Part shown: positions 1 through 5,672 of the stretch, in pieces
How positions within the stretch are numbered: position 1 is the stretch's first letter
Layout: each line of letters begins with the position of its first letter
Assembly: GCA_021827255.1 (NCBI GenBank)
Contig: JAKAWO010000121.1
Coordinates: 1-8,682, forward strand
Direction of reading: 5' to 3'
Length of the DNA: 8,682 bases
Source of the DNA: Acidobacteriota bacterium
Lineage (GTDB): Bacteria > Acidobacteriota > Terriglobia > UBA7540
Made by a program: the position numbers and the translations under genes
Notes under the pieces: generated by a model
Told to the model about the DNA's origin: nothing
The model's input: only the letters and a program-made list of their open reading frames with translations
Databases searched by the model: none

Positions 1-92
1 ACCTTGAGCAGCGCCTCGCGCGGCGAAACGCTCGGCTCTGGAACGCTCTCGACTGTCATTTTCTCGACATCCTCAAGCACCGCGGCTTTCAT
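1..92 (-). CDS. Zinc-type MDR alcohol dehydrogenase, N-terminal fragment (runs off window)
   Basis: The reading frame begins at the ATG at 92-90 and is open to the window edge, giving 31 residues starting MKAAVLEDVEKMTVE and continuing with a VPEP...PREALLKV pattern. This is the characteristic first two beta-strands of the GroES-like fold in medium-chain (MDR) zinc-dependent alcohol, sorbitol or threonine dehydrogenases (compare the usual MKAAV...L.VEEVP.P....EVLVKV). The zinc ligands and Rossmann domain would lie outside the window, so substrate and cofactor cannot be read. An AAAGG-like stretch lies about 10 bases upstream as a possible ribosome binding site. The gene follows the SDR gene on the same strand after 162 bases, so the two oxidoreductases may share a transcript and a sugar or polyol pathway, but that is inference. 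ATG codons at 92 and 59 are both in frame; the first is chosen because it starts exactly at the family's conserved N-terminus. Confidence 0.75.
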   Translation of the reverse strand, partial: MKAAVLEDVEKMTVESVPEPSVSPREALLK

Positions 93-198
93 GGTTTCGA
101 CCGCCTTTCGCGCCCGGTGAAGTCCCCTTCGGCGCTGGAGCGCCCGCTCAAGGTTTCACGAATGGCCGCTGTTTTCAAGAACTTTCTTTGCGCCCCGG

Positions 199-240
199 CC
201 TAAAGAGCAGGCTGTCGCTCCGCCAGCCGGCCGCAGCCTG
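199..240 (-). terminator. Possible hairpin terminator downstream of the SDR gene
   Basis: Read on the minus strand, CAGGCTG (240-234) and CAGCCTG (214-208) form a perfect 7-bp stem with a GC-rich 19-base loop, followed directly by CTCTTTAGG. It begins 14 bases after the SDR stop codon. The U tract is weak, so it could be a poor intrinsic terminator, a pause site or chance in GC-rich DNA. Confidence 0.25.
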
Positions 241-254
241 ACGCGCGGCCTGCT

Positions 255-1265
255 TCAGGTCTCGAGGTCGCTCAGCTCCAAACGCCCTTCGCGTCTGAGC
301 CGCTCGAAGATCTCGGCGGTTTCTCGAATCCCCTGCTCGAGGGGCGTGCGCGGCGCCGGGCCCAGGTCGTGAACCAACGCGCTGTCATCGAAGTCGTAGG
401 CGATGGGAAGCGGCTGGCCCTCGGCGCGAACGTTCTGCCTCGCCTGGGGCAACAGCCGAAAGAGCATCTCGAGAAACTCCTCGATCTGAATCACCTCCCC
501 GCGCGGGGTGTAAACCTTCGCTCCCTCGACGTTCGACTCGGCGGATCGAATAAAAATCTCAGCCGTGTCGCGAACGTATTGCATGTCCACGCCCCCGATG
601 AGCTTGATGGTGTAAGGCCGTCCGGCCACGGCGGCCTTGATGGCCTTGGTGGGCCCCGAGGTGATTCCGCGGTCGCGGCCTGCTCCGTAAACCGTGCCCG
701 GGCGCAGGCCCGCGCTCGAAATGTCTTCCGTGAGAAAGTAAACACGGGCGTTGCCTTCGTTCGCCTGCTTGAATACGCCGTAATGAGTGTTGGGCAACAG
801 CGGCGCGCCCTCGGGCACGGTTCCACCCCCGTAAAATTCTTCGGGGCCAAAAACGGCCTGAGAACTGGCGTAAACGATTCGCCGGACCAGGTCGCGATGG
901 CGACGGGCAGTCTCGAAGATGTTCAGCGTCCCCAAAACGTTGACGCGAGCGCCCAGCACCGGGTCGGCGGCGCAATATGGCACTTGCAGCGCGGCCAGAT
1001 GAAGGATGTGCGTGATGCCGTGGTTGGCGATGGCCCGCTCCAGATCTTCCGCGCAGGTGACGTCGCCACGGATGAAATGGACCCGTTCCAACTGCTCCCC
1101 GGTAAGCAGGGCGCGCAGACGACGGGCTTCCTGATCAAGATCATAGACCCACGCATCCGCGCCGCGTTCGATGAGCGTCTTTGCAATCCACGAACCGATA
1201 AATCCCTGGGCGCCCGTTAACAGAAAACGCGACAAGGGCTTCTCACTGACCGTTGGGCTTGCCAT
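255..1265 (-). CDS. NAD-dependent epimerase/dehydratase family protein (extended SDR)
   Basis: A 336-residue extended short-chain dehydrogenase/reductase. The nucleotide-binding glycine motif TGAQGFIG is at residues 17-24, an acidic pair (YDLD, 41-44) closes the second beta-strand and favours NAD over NADP, LHLAAL is at 88-93, the catalytic serine region YASSQ at 132-136, and the catalytic pair is Y162 and K166 (YGVFK). Length and layout match UDP-glucose 4-epimerase, GDP-mannose dehydratase or uronate dehydrogenase-like enzymes acting on nucleotide sugars or sugar acids in the cytoplasm; the substrate cannot be fixed by eye. The frame is open upstream to 1454, but the start at 1265 is chosen because the Rossmann motif begins at the normal distance and a TATAAT box lies 7 bases upstream. 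The extra 63 upstream residues are Arg-rich and look non-coding. It precedes the MDR dehydrogenase fragment and diverges from the 83-residue membrane protein. Confidence 0.9.
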   Translation of the reverse strand: MASPTVSEKPLSRFLLTGAQGFIGSWIAKTLIERGADAWVYDLDQEARRLRALLTGEQLERVHFIRGDVTCAEDLERAIANHGITHILHLAALQVPYCAADPVLGARVNVLGTLNIFETARRHRDLVRRIVYASSQAVFGPEEFYGGGTVPEGAPLLPNTHYGVFKQANEGNARVYFLTEDISSAGLRPGTVYGAGRDRGITSGPTKAIKAAVAGRPYTIKLIGGVDMQYVRDTAEIFIRSAESNVEGAKVYTPRGEVIQIEEFLEMLFRLLPQARQNVRAEGQPLPIAYDFDDSALVHDLGPAPRTPLEQGIRETAEIFERLRREGRLELSDLET

Positions 1266-1272
1266 GCTGGGA

Positions 1273-1301
1273 ATTATATGGCCTCTTCGCAAAGAGTTAA
1301 A
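1273..1301 (-). promoter_or_regulatory. Promoter of the SDR gene, placed for a leaderless transcript
   Basis: A perfect -10 hexamer TATAAT (1278-1273, minus strand) stands 7 bases before the ATG at 1265, with a weak -35 candidate TTTAAC (1301-1296) at 17-bp spacing. Transcription would be expected to start at or within a base of the A of the ATG. No Shine-Dalgarno sequence lies in the 12 bases before the ATG, which agrees with leaderless translation. Confidence 0.6.
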
Positions 1302-1454
1302 GGAAAGACGCAACAGCCGTTGACGGTCATCCCGCCAATTCGGTGGAGGGATATCGCTTGACCGCCCCCGGCGGGCTGCTGGACCGGATTCCCCCTGCAT
1401 TTTTCCCTCATCTGGATTTTCCATCCGCCGATCTAAATGACGAAGGGCAAGCAA

Positions 1455-1706
1455 ATGCCAAGCAAAACGATCGAGCGTCCTCAGCCTCAGAGAGAAATGC
1501 TCATCAAGAAGCTCATCGTCCTGATGATCGCTGTGGCTATTGGCCTGGCGGTTCTGCTGAGCGATCTGCTGGCCGAGAGCGCGGAGGCGTTACGCGCCTG
1601 GCTTCGCGGCGAAGAAATCGCTTGGGACGGCCCCCGCGGCTATGGAGACCCAGCGGCCGCCGACAAAGACTTTCCATCCGCGCGCCGCGCTCCTCCCTTC
1701 AATTGA
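1455..1706 (+). CDS. Small single-span membrane protein, hypothetical (83 aa)
   Basis: An 83-residue protein I do not recognise. A short basic, Pro/Gln-rich N-terminus (about 19 residues, ending IKK) is followed by one hydrophobic segment at residues 20-36 (LIVLMIAVAIGLAVLLS), then an acidic amphipathic stretch (AESAEALRAWLRGEE, about 40-54) and a polar tail ending in PPFN. The lysines before the segment suggest an N-in, C-out single-pass protein or an uncleaved signal anchor. The start at 1455 is chosen over 1437 because AAGGG (1443-1447) sits 7 bases upstream. It is transcribed divergently from the SDR gene and lies 161 bases upstream of the aquaporin on the same strand, so co-transcription is possible. 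A frame at 1343-1732 overlaps it but has no comparable signals. Confidence 0.55.
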   Translation: MPSKTIERPQPQREMLIKKLIVLMIAVAIGLAVLLSDLLAESAEALRAWLRGEEIAWDGPRGYGDPAAADKDFPSARRAPPFN

Positions 1707-1816
1707 ACACTGACACCCACTCCATCCGTTAAATCCTGGGGCCTCGGACTTTCCTCGCGCCGGGCGCCAAGAGCCTGGAATCCATCTTTCTTGTAGCGTC
1801 CGCGCCGGGGTGAGGC

Positions 1817-1829
1817 TATAAAAGATAAT
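1817..1829 (+). promoter_or_regulatory. Candidate -10 region for the aquaporin gene
   Basis: TATAAA (1817-1822) and the overlapping alternative GATAAT (1824-1829) form the only AT-rich -10-like patch in a GC-rich intergenic stretch, 39-46 bases before the aquaporin start. No -35 of good match stands at 16-18 bp; TTGTAG at 1791-1796 is 20 bp from TATAAA. Confidence 0.35.
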
Positions 1830-1867
1830 TTCGGCCATTGGCATCATGAAGGCGGAGAGTCTCGAGG

Positions 1868-2644
1868 ATGACGCTGCCCTGGCGGCAGAGCGTATCTGAA
1901 CTTTTTGGCACGGCCGTGCTCGTCGCTGTGGGCCTTTCCACAGTGATCTTTGACTTCGGCGCGCGCAGCCCTATGCTGCACTGGGTCGCGAGCGCCGCGC
2001 TGCGGCGGCTGATCACCGGATTCCTGTTTGGCGCGGTGGGCGCCTCGATTGCCATTTCTCCGGTCGGCAAAATCAGCGGCGCGCACATCAATCCTGCTGT
2101 GACGCTGGCCTTCTGGGCGAGGGGGAAAATGCGCGCCAGCGACGCGGCATTTTACGTTTTGGCGCAACTGGCCGGCGGACTGCTGGGCGCAGCTCCGCTG
2201 CTTGCCTGGGGCGCCATGGGCCAGAGCGTGAACTTTGCGGCCACTACCCCCGGGACCGGCTATACGGCTCGCCAGGCGCTTGCCGGCGAAGCTCTGACCA
2301 CCTTTACAATGGTCATGCTGTTGTTCTTCTTTATCGGTCACCGGCGCCTTCGGGCGTGGACGCCGCTGCTGTTCCCCTTTCTCTACGCCGTCATGGTCTG
2401 GTTGGAAGCGCCGGTCTCGGGGACCAGCACGAATCCGGCGCGCAGCTTCGGGCCTTCCGTGGTGGCTGGGGTTTGGCAGGCAGGGTGGATTTACTGGGCT
2501 GGGCCCGTTGCCGGCGCTCTGCTGGCCTCAAGCGCGCATCGCTTCACCTGGCTGCGACGTTTTGAAATAGAGGTCGCCAAGGTCTATCACTTTGAGCACG
2601 ATCCGCGCGGATTTTTCCGACGCGGGAGCTCGAACCCTGCGTAA
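1868..2644 (+). CDS. MIP-family aquaporin / glycerol facilitator-like channel
   Basis: A 258-residue, six-span major intrinsic protein, a passive pore for water or small neutral solutes in the inner membrane. Both hallmark half-helix motifs are intact: SGAHINPAVT with N75-P76-A77, and SGTSTNPARSFGP with N189-P190-A191 followed by R192, the arginine of the aromatic/arginine filter. By hand alignment to E. coli AqpZ the other filter positions are F54, V177 (His in strict water channels) and T186, so the pore is probably wider than AqpZ; this relies on one gap and is tentative. Length is somewhat above AqpZ because of a charged C-terminal tail from about residue 229 (IEVAKVYHFEHDPRGFFRRG). GGAG at 1854-1857 and GAGG just before the ATG serve as ribosome binding site. 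A water channel or glyceroporin cannot be decided from the filter alone. Confidence 0.93.
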   Translation: MTLPWRQSVSELFGTAVLVAVGLSTVIFDFGARSPMLHWVASAALRRLITGFLFGAVGASIAISPVGKISGAHINPAVTLAFWARGKMRASDAAFYVLAQLAGGLLGAAPLLAWGAMGQSVNFAATTPGTGYTARQALAGEALTTFTMVMLLFFFIGHRRLRAWTPLLFPFLYAVMVWLEAPVSGTSTNPARSFGPSVVAGVWQAGWIYWAGPVAGALLASSAHRFTWLRRFEIEVAKVYHFEHDPRGFFRRGSSNPA

Positions 2645-2794
2645 ATTCCAACGACTTTCAACTGGAAACCTACGCGCCATGGCTGGCCGCCCACCATAGC
2701 CTTCCCCTGGTGGCTGCCGGAACCATCCATGGACTTGCCGTTCCGATGAGCGCCTCAAGGTGTGGCCGTGGGCAAAAAGGGGAATGACCGGATG

Positions 2795-2823
2795 TTGACA
2801 ATTGGCGAGCCGGCAAGGATACT
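2795..2823 (+). promoter_or_regulatory. Sigma-70-type promoter of the VWFA-related gene
   Basis: A perfect -35 TTGACA (2795-2800) and a -10 GATACT (2818-2823, 4 of 6) are separated by exactly 17 bp. The expected transcript start near 2830 falls 11 bases before the ATG at 2841 and downstream of the alternative TTG start at 2802, so it helps decide the gene's N-terminus. Confidence 0.65.
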
Positions 2824-2840
2824 GGGGCTTGTCGCCGGGA

Positions 2841-4313
2841 ATGGACGCCAAGTTCGTGCTGCATTCTCAACCATTCTGCAGATTCCGCGCCGGCCGTCAG
2901 AGGGGCGAGTTGATTTCCCGCGCCCACCCACGCCCCCTGACCCCCAATCATCCGCGGGCCCGACGCATATTGGCCAGCGCGCTGGCTTGCCTTGCGACAA
3001 CGATTAGCGTTTCAGCCGCCACGCTTGGACATCCTGGCAAGACTTACCGCCGTCGCACTGTAAATCGCCCGCCGCCCGCCGAATTGGCCATCCGCATTCC
3101 GGTGGTCGTGCGCGACCCACAAGGGCGTGCTGTCGCTGGGCTGAGGCGGCCGGATTTTCGCTTGTTGGTAGATGGTCGGCTGGAAAGGATATCCGACTTC
3201 GCCGAGAACATCGTTCTCCCGCCGCCCAGGGCAGCCCATGCTCTGACGACGCCGCGCTATATCGCGCTCTATTTTGACGACGTCCACATGGACTCGACCG
3301 AGATCATCCGTGCCACAGATGGCGCGGACGGCTATTTTGCCAAGCACCTCGGCCGATGGAACCTGGTCGGCATTTTCACGGCTTCGGGCCAGAACACTCT
3401 TGCTTTTACGCGCGCTGACGCCAAGATCCATCCGACGTTGCTCGCCCTTCATGCCCCATCACCCGTAGGGAGGACGAAAAATAGTTGTCCCCCCATGACG
3501 GATTTTGAGGCCTATCTGGTCCGTGATCTGCGCCAACCGATGGCGCGCGAAGTCGCCATCGAGCAGACGCTGTCCTGCATGCGCTTACCCGGCGGCGCCG
3601 CCGACCCCGCGCGCCGACCATCCCTCGCAGTGTTGCGCCAGGCGGCGAGCCGCGCGGACGCGCAAGCTAGCCGAGTCCTGGCCATCGAGGAGCGCCACAC
3701 GGCCGAGTTCCTCGATGGGCTGGACCGTCTGATGGACAAGGTGGCCGCTCTGCCCGATCCGCGAAGAATCGTCGTCATCTCGCCCGGCTTTTTGACCGCT
3801 GCCTCGGCGGAGCGCGTGGACGCCATCGTCCAGCGCGCCGTGCGCCTCAACATCACCCTTAGCACGATTGACGTGAGCCCCCAGCTCAGCCAGCCTTCTT
3901 TTAGCACCGTCGGCCTCTCGCGCGCTCAGGCGCATCCTGTGGAGCTGGCTGCCGCGCGGTATCAAATGCAGGTTGACCGCGCCGCCATGGCGGCGAATGT
4001 TCTGATGGAGTTGGCCGCCGGGACAGCCGGGACCTTCGTGCCCAACACTTACGATCCTGAGTACGCTTTTCCGATGGCCGTCCCGTTGCCGCGCTCTCAT
4101 TACATCCTCACGTTTTACATTCCGCCTTATCTCGCCCACGGCAGCTTTCATCGCCTGCAGGTCGAATTGCTCAGGCATCCAGGCTTATCCGTGCAAGCGG
4201 AGGATAGCTACTTCACTCCGGGCCAGCCCAGGAGGGTTCGCTCTGCCCTCCGACGCCGGCACGCGCCGACCCCGCGCAGGGTGCTCCGCCCTCCACCGCG
4301 GCCGGCGGCTTGA
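2841..4313 (+). CDS. VWFA-related domain protein, acidobacterial family (TIGR03436-like), secreted
   Basis: A 490-residue exported protein. A basic N-terminus and the hydrophobic stretch ILASALACLATTISVSAA (43-60) form a signal peptide or anchor. The mature part begins with a beta-domain (ELAIRIPVVVRDPQGRAVAGL...DFRLLVDG, 81-112), then the von Willebrand factor A-like core opening RYIALYFDDVHMDS (129-142), with D136/D137 and S142 resembling a MIDAS, GIFTASGQ at 167-174, CPPMTDFEAYLV near 196-207, VVISPGFL at 331-338, LSTIDVSP near 360-367 and the closing HYILTFYIPPY (430-440). This order is typical of the large, uncharacterised family found mainly in Acidobacteria and is my main taxonomic clue. 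The tail from about 473 is Arg/Pro-rich and looks unusual. TTG at 2802 is upstream of the predicted transcript start and is rejected. TTG at 2910, with AGAGGGG 4 bases upstream, would give a more normal 20-residue n-region and is a real alternative to the ATG chosen here. Confidence 0.88.
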   Translation: MDAKFVLHSQPFCRFRAGRQRGELISRAHPRPLTPNHPRARRILASALACLATTISVSAATLGHPGKTYRRRTVNRPPPAELAIRIPVVVRDPQGRAVAGLRRPDFRLLVDGRLERISDFAENIVLPPPRAAHALTTPRYIALYFDDVHMDSTEIIRATDGADGYFAKHLGRWNLVGIFTASGQNTLAFTRADAKIHPTLLALHAPSPVGRTKNSCPPMTDFEAYLVRDLRQPMAREVAIEQTLSCMRLPGGAADPARRPSLAVLRQAASRADAQASRVLAIEERHTAEFLDGLDRLMDKVAALPDPRRIVVISPGFLTAASAERVDAIVQRAVRLNITLSTIDVSPQLSQPSFSTVGLSRAQAHPVELAAARYQMQVDRAAMAANVLMELAAGTAGTFVPNTYDPEYAFPMAVPLPRSHYILTFYIPPYLAHGSFHRLQVELLRHPGLSVQAEDSYFTPGQPRRVRSALRRRHAPTPRRVLRPPPRPAA

Positions 4314-4426
4314 TGGCGACTATGCCCGATCCGGCCCCAGCCCATGATCCGCTTGGTACTCTGCTTTCAAAGCGATCCGTGGGCAGTGCCCTGGCCATAG
4401 ATTAGGACGCCGTGCGCGCGCGAATG

Positions 4427-4435
4427 TGGTAGAAT
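4427..4435 (+). promoter_or_regulatory. Extended -10 promoter placed for a leaderless microprotein transcript
   Basis: TGGTAGAAT (4427-4435) is an extended -10 element (TGn + TAGAAT, 5 of 6). It lies 6 bases before the ATG at 4442, so transcription should begin at the start codon. No -35 match is visible at 17 bp, as is common with extended -10 promoters, and there is no Shine-Dalgarno sequence. Confidence 0.55.
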
Positions 4436-4441
4436 CGCGCC

Positions 4442-4528
4442 ATGCTGGAGACCCTACTGTTCGTCGCCGTCTTGGTGGCGGTTTTTGTGCTGCTGACACG
4501 CATTCCGGGCATCTCGCGCTTTACCTGA
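4442..4528 (+). CDS. 28-residue hydrophobic microprotein
   Basis: A 28-codon frame encoding MLETLLFVAVLVAVFVLLTR followed by IPGISRFT. Residues 4-19 form an uninterrupted hydrophobic helix long enough to cross a membrane, with an arginine and a short polar tail after it. It lies 128 bases after the VWFA gene. Support comes from the extended -10 element 6 bases before the ATG, which implies a leaderless mRNA, and from the clean amphipathic layout. After the stop, the other two plus-strand frames stay open for about 20 and 40 codons with basic, Pro-rich content, so a frameshift from a longer small membrane protein cannot be ruled out. A GCCCC-GTC-GGGGC hairpin (4544-4556) follows 15 bases after the stop but has no U tract. 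Function unknown. Confidence 0.45.
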   Translation: MLETLLFVAVLVAVFVLLTRIPGISRFT

Positions 4529-4998
4529 GCTCCCAAGCCGAACGCCCCGTCGGGGCAAGACGAAAGCCGCGACCTCAAGCCTAAGAGCTGAGCCACGGTT
4601 CAACCCGCGAAACCCGAGCGCCATCTATGGCGCGGACCCATAGCCTAGATCTGCACTGCGCCCGTAGCGCCCTGATCCATAAGCTGGCTGAAATGCCAAC
4701 GCGACGTTTCACGCAAAGAGCGCATGCGCCTTGCGAGAGAGGGGACGCAGGGTCAATTTGACGGCGCGCTGAGTTGACTTTCTTTGAATCAATCTGCCAC
4801 CCTTCGGTGTCTCTACGCTTGGGAAGCACGGCGAGTGGAATCGAGCTGAGGCCCAGTTGCGGAGGGTCATTCTCTGTGATAGTGTCCGGTACATTCCCGG
4901 GTGCAAGCCTGCGCTGGACAGGGCATGCCACGACCGATCTCGAACGGTTGTCTCGTCGCGCAAAAGGGCGGCCGCCATGCGCCGCCAGGGGGATTGCC
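4529..4998. other. Gene-free stretch of about 470 bases
   Basis: I see no convincing gene here. Frames on both strands are open in places, but their products are Arg/Ser/Pro-rich without domain patterns. The only structures are the small GC hairpin at 4544-4556 and two TTGAC boxes (around 4757 and 4773) with no matching -10. It may contain the promoter or decayed upstream sequence of the short secreted frame at 4999. Confidence 0.5.
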
Positions 4999-5187
4999 AT
5001 GCGCTTCTTTGTCCGCGAGCCACGACCCTCGCTGCGCGCAGCCAACCTAACCGACGGCCCCGCTGAATCCCTTCTGCCGGGGAAACGCATAATTATTCTG
5101 GCCTTATGCCTCGTCGGGCTGGGGGCTCGGACGGCGGGGGCGCAGCAGCCGCGTCTGACATCATTCACCCTCCGGGTGTGCGTCTAG
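4999..5187 (+). pseudogene. Truncated secreted-protein gene: signal peptide with almost no mature domain
   Basis: A 62-residue frame starting at an ATG with a strong ribosome binding site, AGGGGG (4987-4992), 6 bases upstream. After a basic, Pro-containing N-region comes GKR and a hydrophobic core IIILALCLVGLG (residues 30-41), then ARTAGAQQP, which matches a signal peptidase I site (AGA before QQP). The frame then ends after only about 15 mature residues (RLTSFTLRVCV). A gene with this good an initiation and export signal usually encodes a larger exported protein, so I read it as the 5' remnant of a gene cut off near 5160-5190, where inverted repeats begin. The alternative is a genuine very small secreted peptide. 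It converges with the minus-strand cassette ending at 5370. Confidence 0.45.
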
Positions 5188-5230
5188 AATTTGTCCCAAA
5201 ATCTCTATAACACACATCCCGTGAGGGTGA
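5165..5230. repeat. Imperfect inverted repeat (TCACCCTC / GAGGGTGA)
   Basis: TCACCCTC (5165-5172) is the exact reverse complement of GAGGGTGA (5223-5230). Beyond a small 1x2 internal bulge, GGG (5174-5176) can pair with CCC (5218-5220), extending the arm to 11 bp. A smaller local hairpin CACCC-TCC-GGGTG (5166-5178) competes for the same left arm. Confidence 0.5.
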
Positions 5231-5296
5231 GCGACCTTTCCGCTGCTCCCTCCTCCCGTCAATCTCGATTCTTGATTTTTTACGGGAAGGTCGCTC
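5229..5296. repeat. Long inverted repeat, 13-bp arms
   Basis: GAGCGACCTTTCC (5229-5241) pairs with GGGAAGGTCGCTC (5284-5296): ten Watson-Crick pairs in a row, one G-T wobble, then two more pairs, enclosing 42 bases that include TTGATTTTTT. It lies between convergent 3' ends. Neither side is followed by a U tract, so it is not a classical intrinsic terminator. Its left arm overlaps the right arm of the preceding repeat at 5229-5230. Confidence 0.65.
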
Positions 5297-5310
5297 CGTC
5301 GGTCTGCCGC

Positions 5311-5325
5311 CCCTATACTATAGGG
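5311..5325. repeat. Perfect 15-base palindrome CCCTATA-C-TATAGGG
   Basis: Two 7-base arms around a single C. Each strand reads as a -10-like hexamer (TATACT on plus, TATAGT on minus), so this could be an operator, a bidirectional promoter core or a protein-binding site. It lies 45 bases from the end of the minus-strand cassette. GCTCACC at 5325-5331 next to it can also pair with GGTGAGC at 5226-5232. Confidence 0.6.
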
Positions 5326-5369
5326 CTCACCTGCCGTGGGGCGCATGCACCTTGTTCGGCTAGGCGGTG

Positions 5370-5672
5370 CTAACTTTGGCGGAAGAAACGCGTGCGCAAG
5401 AGGGCTTGCGCGTCTTGAGAGTCCACGGCCTGAACGGAATGGGAGCCGGAGAAGTCATACTGTCGGCCGGTGACCGGACCCCGCACCCGGATCGGTGAGT
5501 TCTCCAAATAGTGGAGGCTCACGGAGAAGCTTGGCGGCTGGGCCGGTGCAACGGTTTGTTGGGGTGCAAGGGGAATGTTAAGCACGTTTTGCCGGACCGG
5601 TGGCGTTGTCGTCGGCATTCTCGCCGGAGCCGGAGCGCTCCGCAGCGCCGACCGTTTCTGACCGCAGCACAT
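5370..5672 (-). CDS. Small conserved-looking protein with GPxTGRxYxFS and VDxxDA motifs (100 aa)
   Basis: A 100-residue protein, last gene of the cassette. The N-terminal half is Pro/Ala/Thr-rich and probably disordered. The C-terminal half has a compact pattern: SVSLHYLENSPIRVRGPVTG (about 50-69), QYDFSG (71-76), then AVDSQDAQALLRTRFF (82-97). From memory such GPxTGxxYxF...VDxxDAxxLL cores occur in small proteins of phages and phage-like regions, but I cannot name a family and this is not a homology claim. The start at 5672 is supported by GGAAGGAGAGG (5689-5679), a near-ideal Shine-Dalgarno sequence 6 bases upstream and the strongest in the window. The first 95 bases overlap the end of the DUF1360-like gene in another frame. 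An internal ATG at 5618 would shorten the overlap to 41 bases but has only a weak GGCGAG upstream. Confidence 0.7.
   Translation of the reverse strand: MCCGQKRSALRSAPAPARMPTTTPPVRQNVLNIPLAPQQTVAPAQPPSFSVSLHYLENSPIRVRGPVTGRQYDFSGSHSVQAVDSQDAQALLRTRFFRQS

Noticed and set aside
369..1220. 283-codon plus-strand frame opposite the SDR gene
   Set aside because: It is the antisense of a gene with intact Rossmann and YxxxK motifs; the product has no domain pattern and arises from GC-rich third positions.
255..1454. Longer SDR start at 1454
   Set aside because: The added 63 residues are Arg-rich and unlike any SDR N-terminus, and the TATAAT box lies inside them, just before the ATG at 1265.
4581..5168. 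195-codon minus-strand frame
   Set aside because: Arg/Ser/Pro-rich without motifs, and antisense to the signal-peptide frame that has a strong ribosome binding site.
5311..5330. Resemblance of ACTATAGGG to the core of a T7-type phage promoter
   Set aside because: Only nine bases match and the upstream recognition bases are absent; the resemblance follows from the CCCTATA/TATAGGG palindrome.
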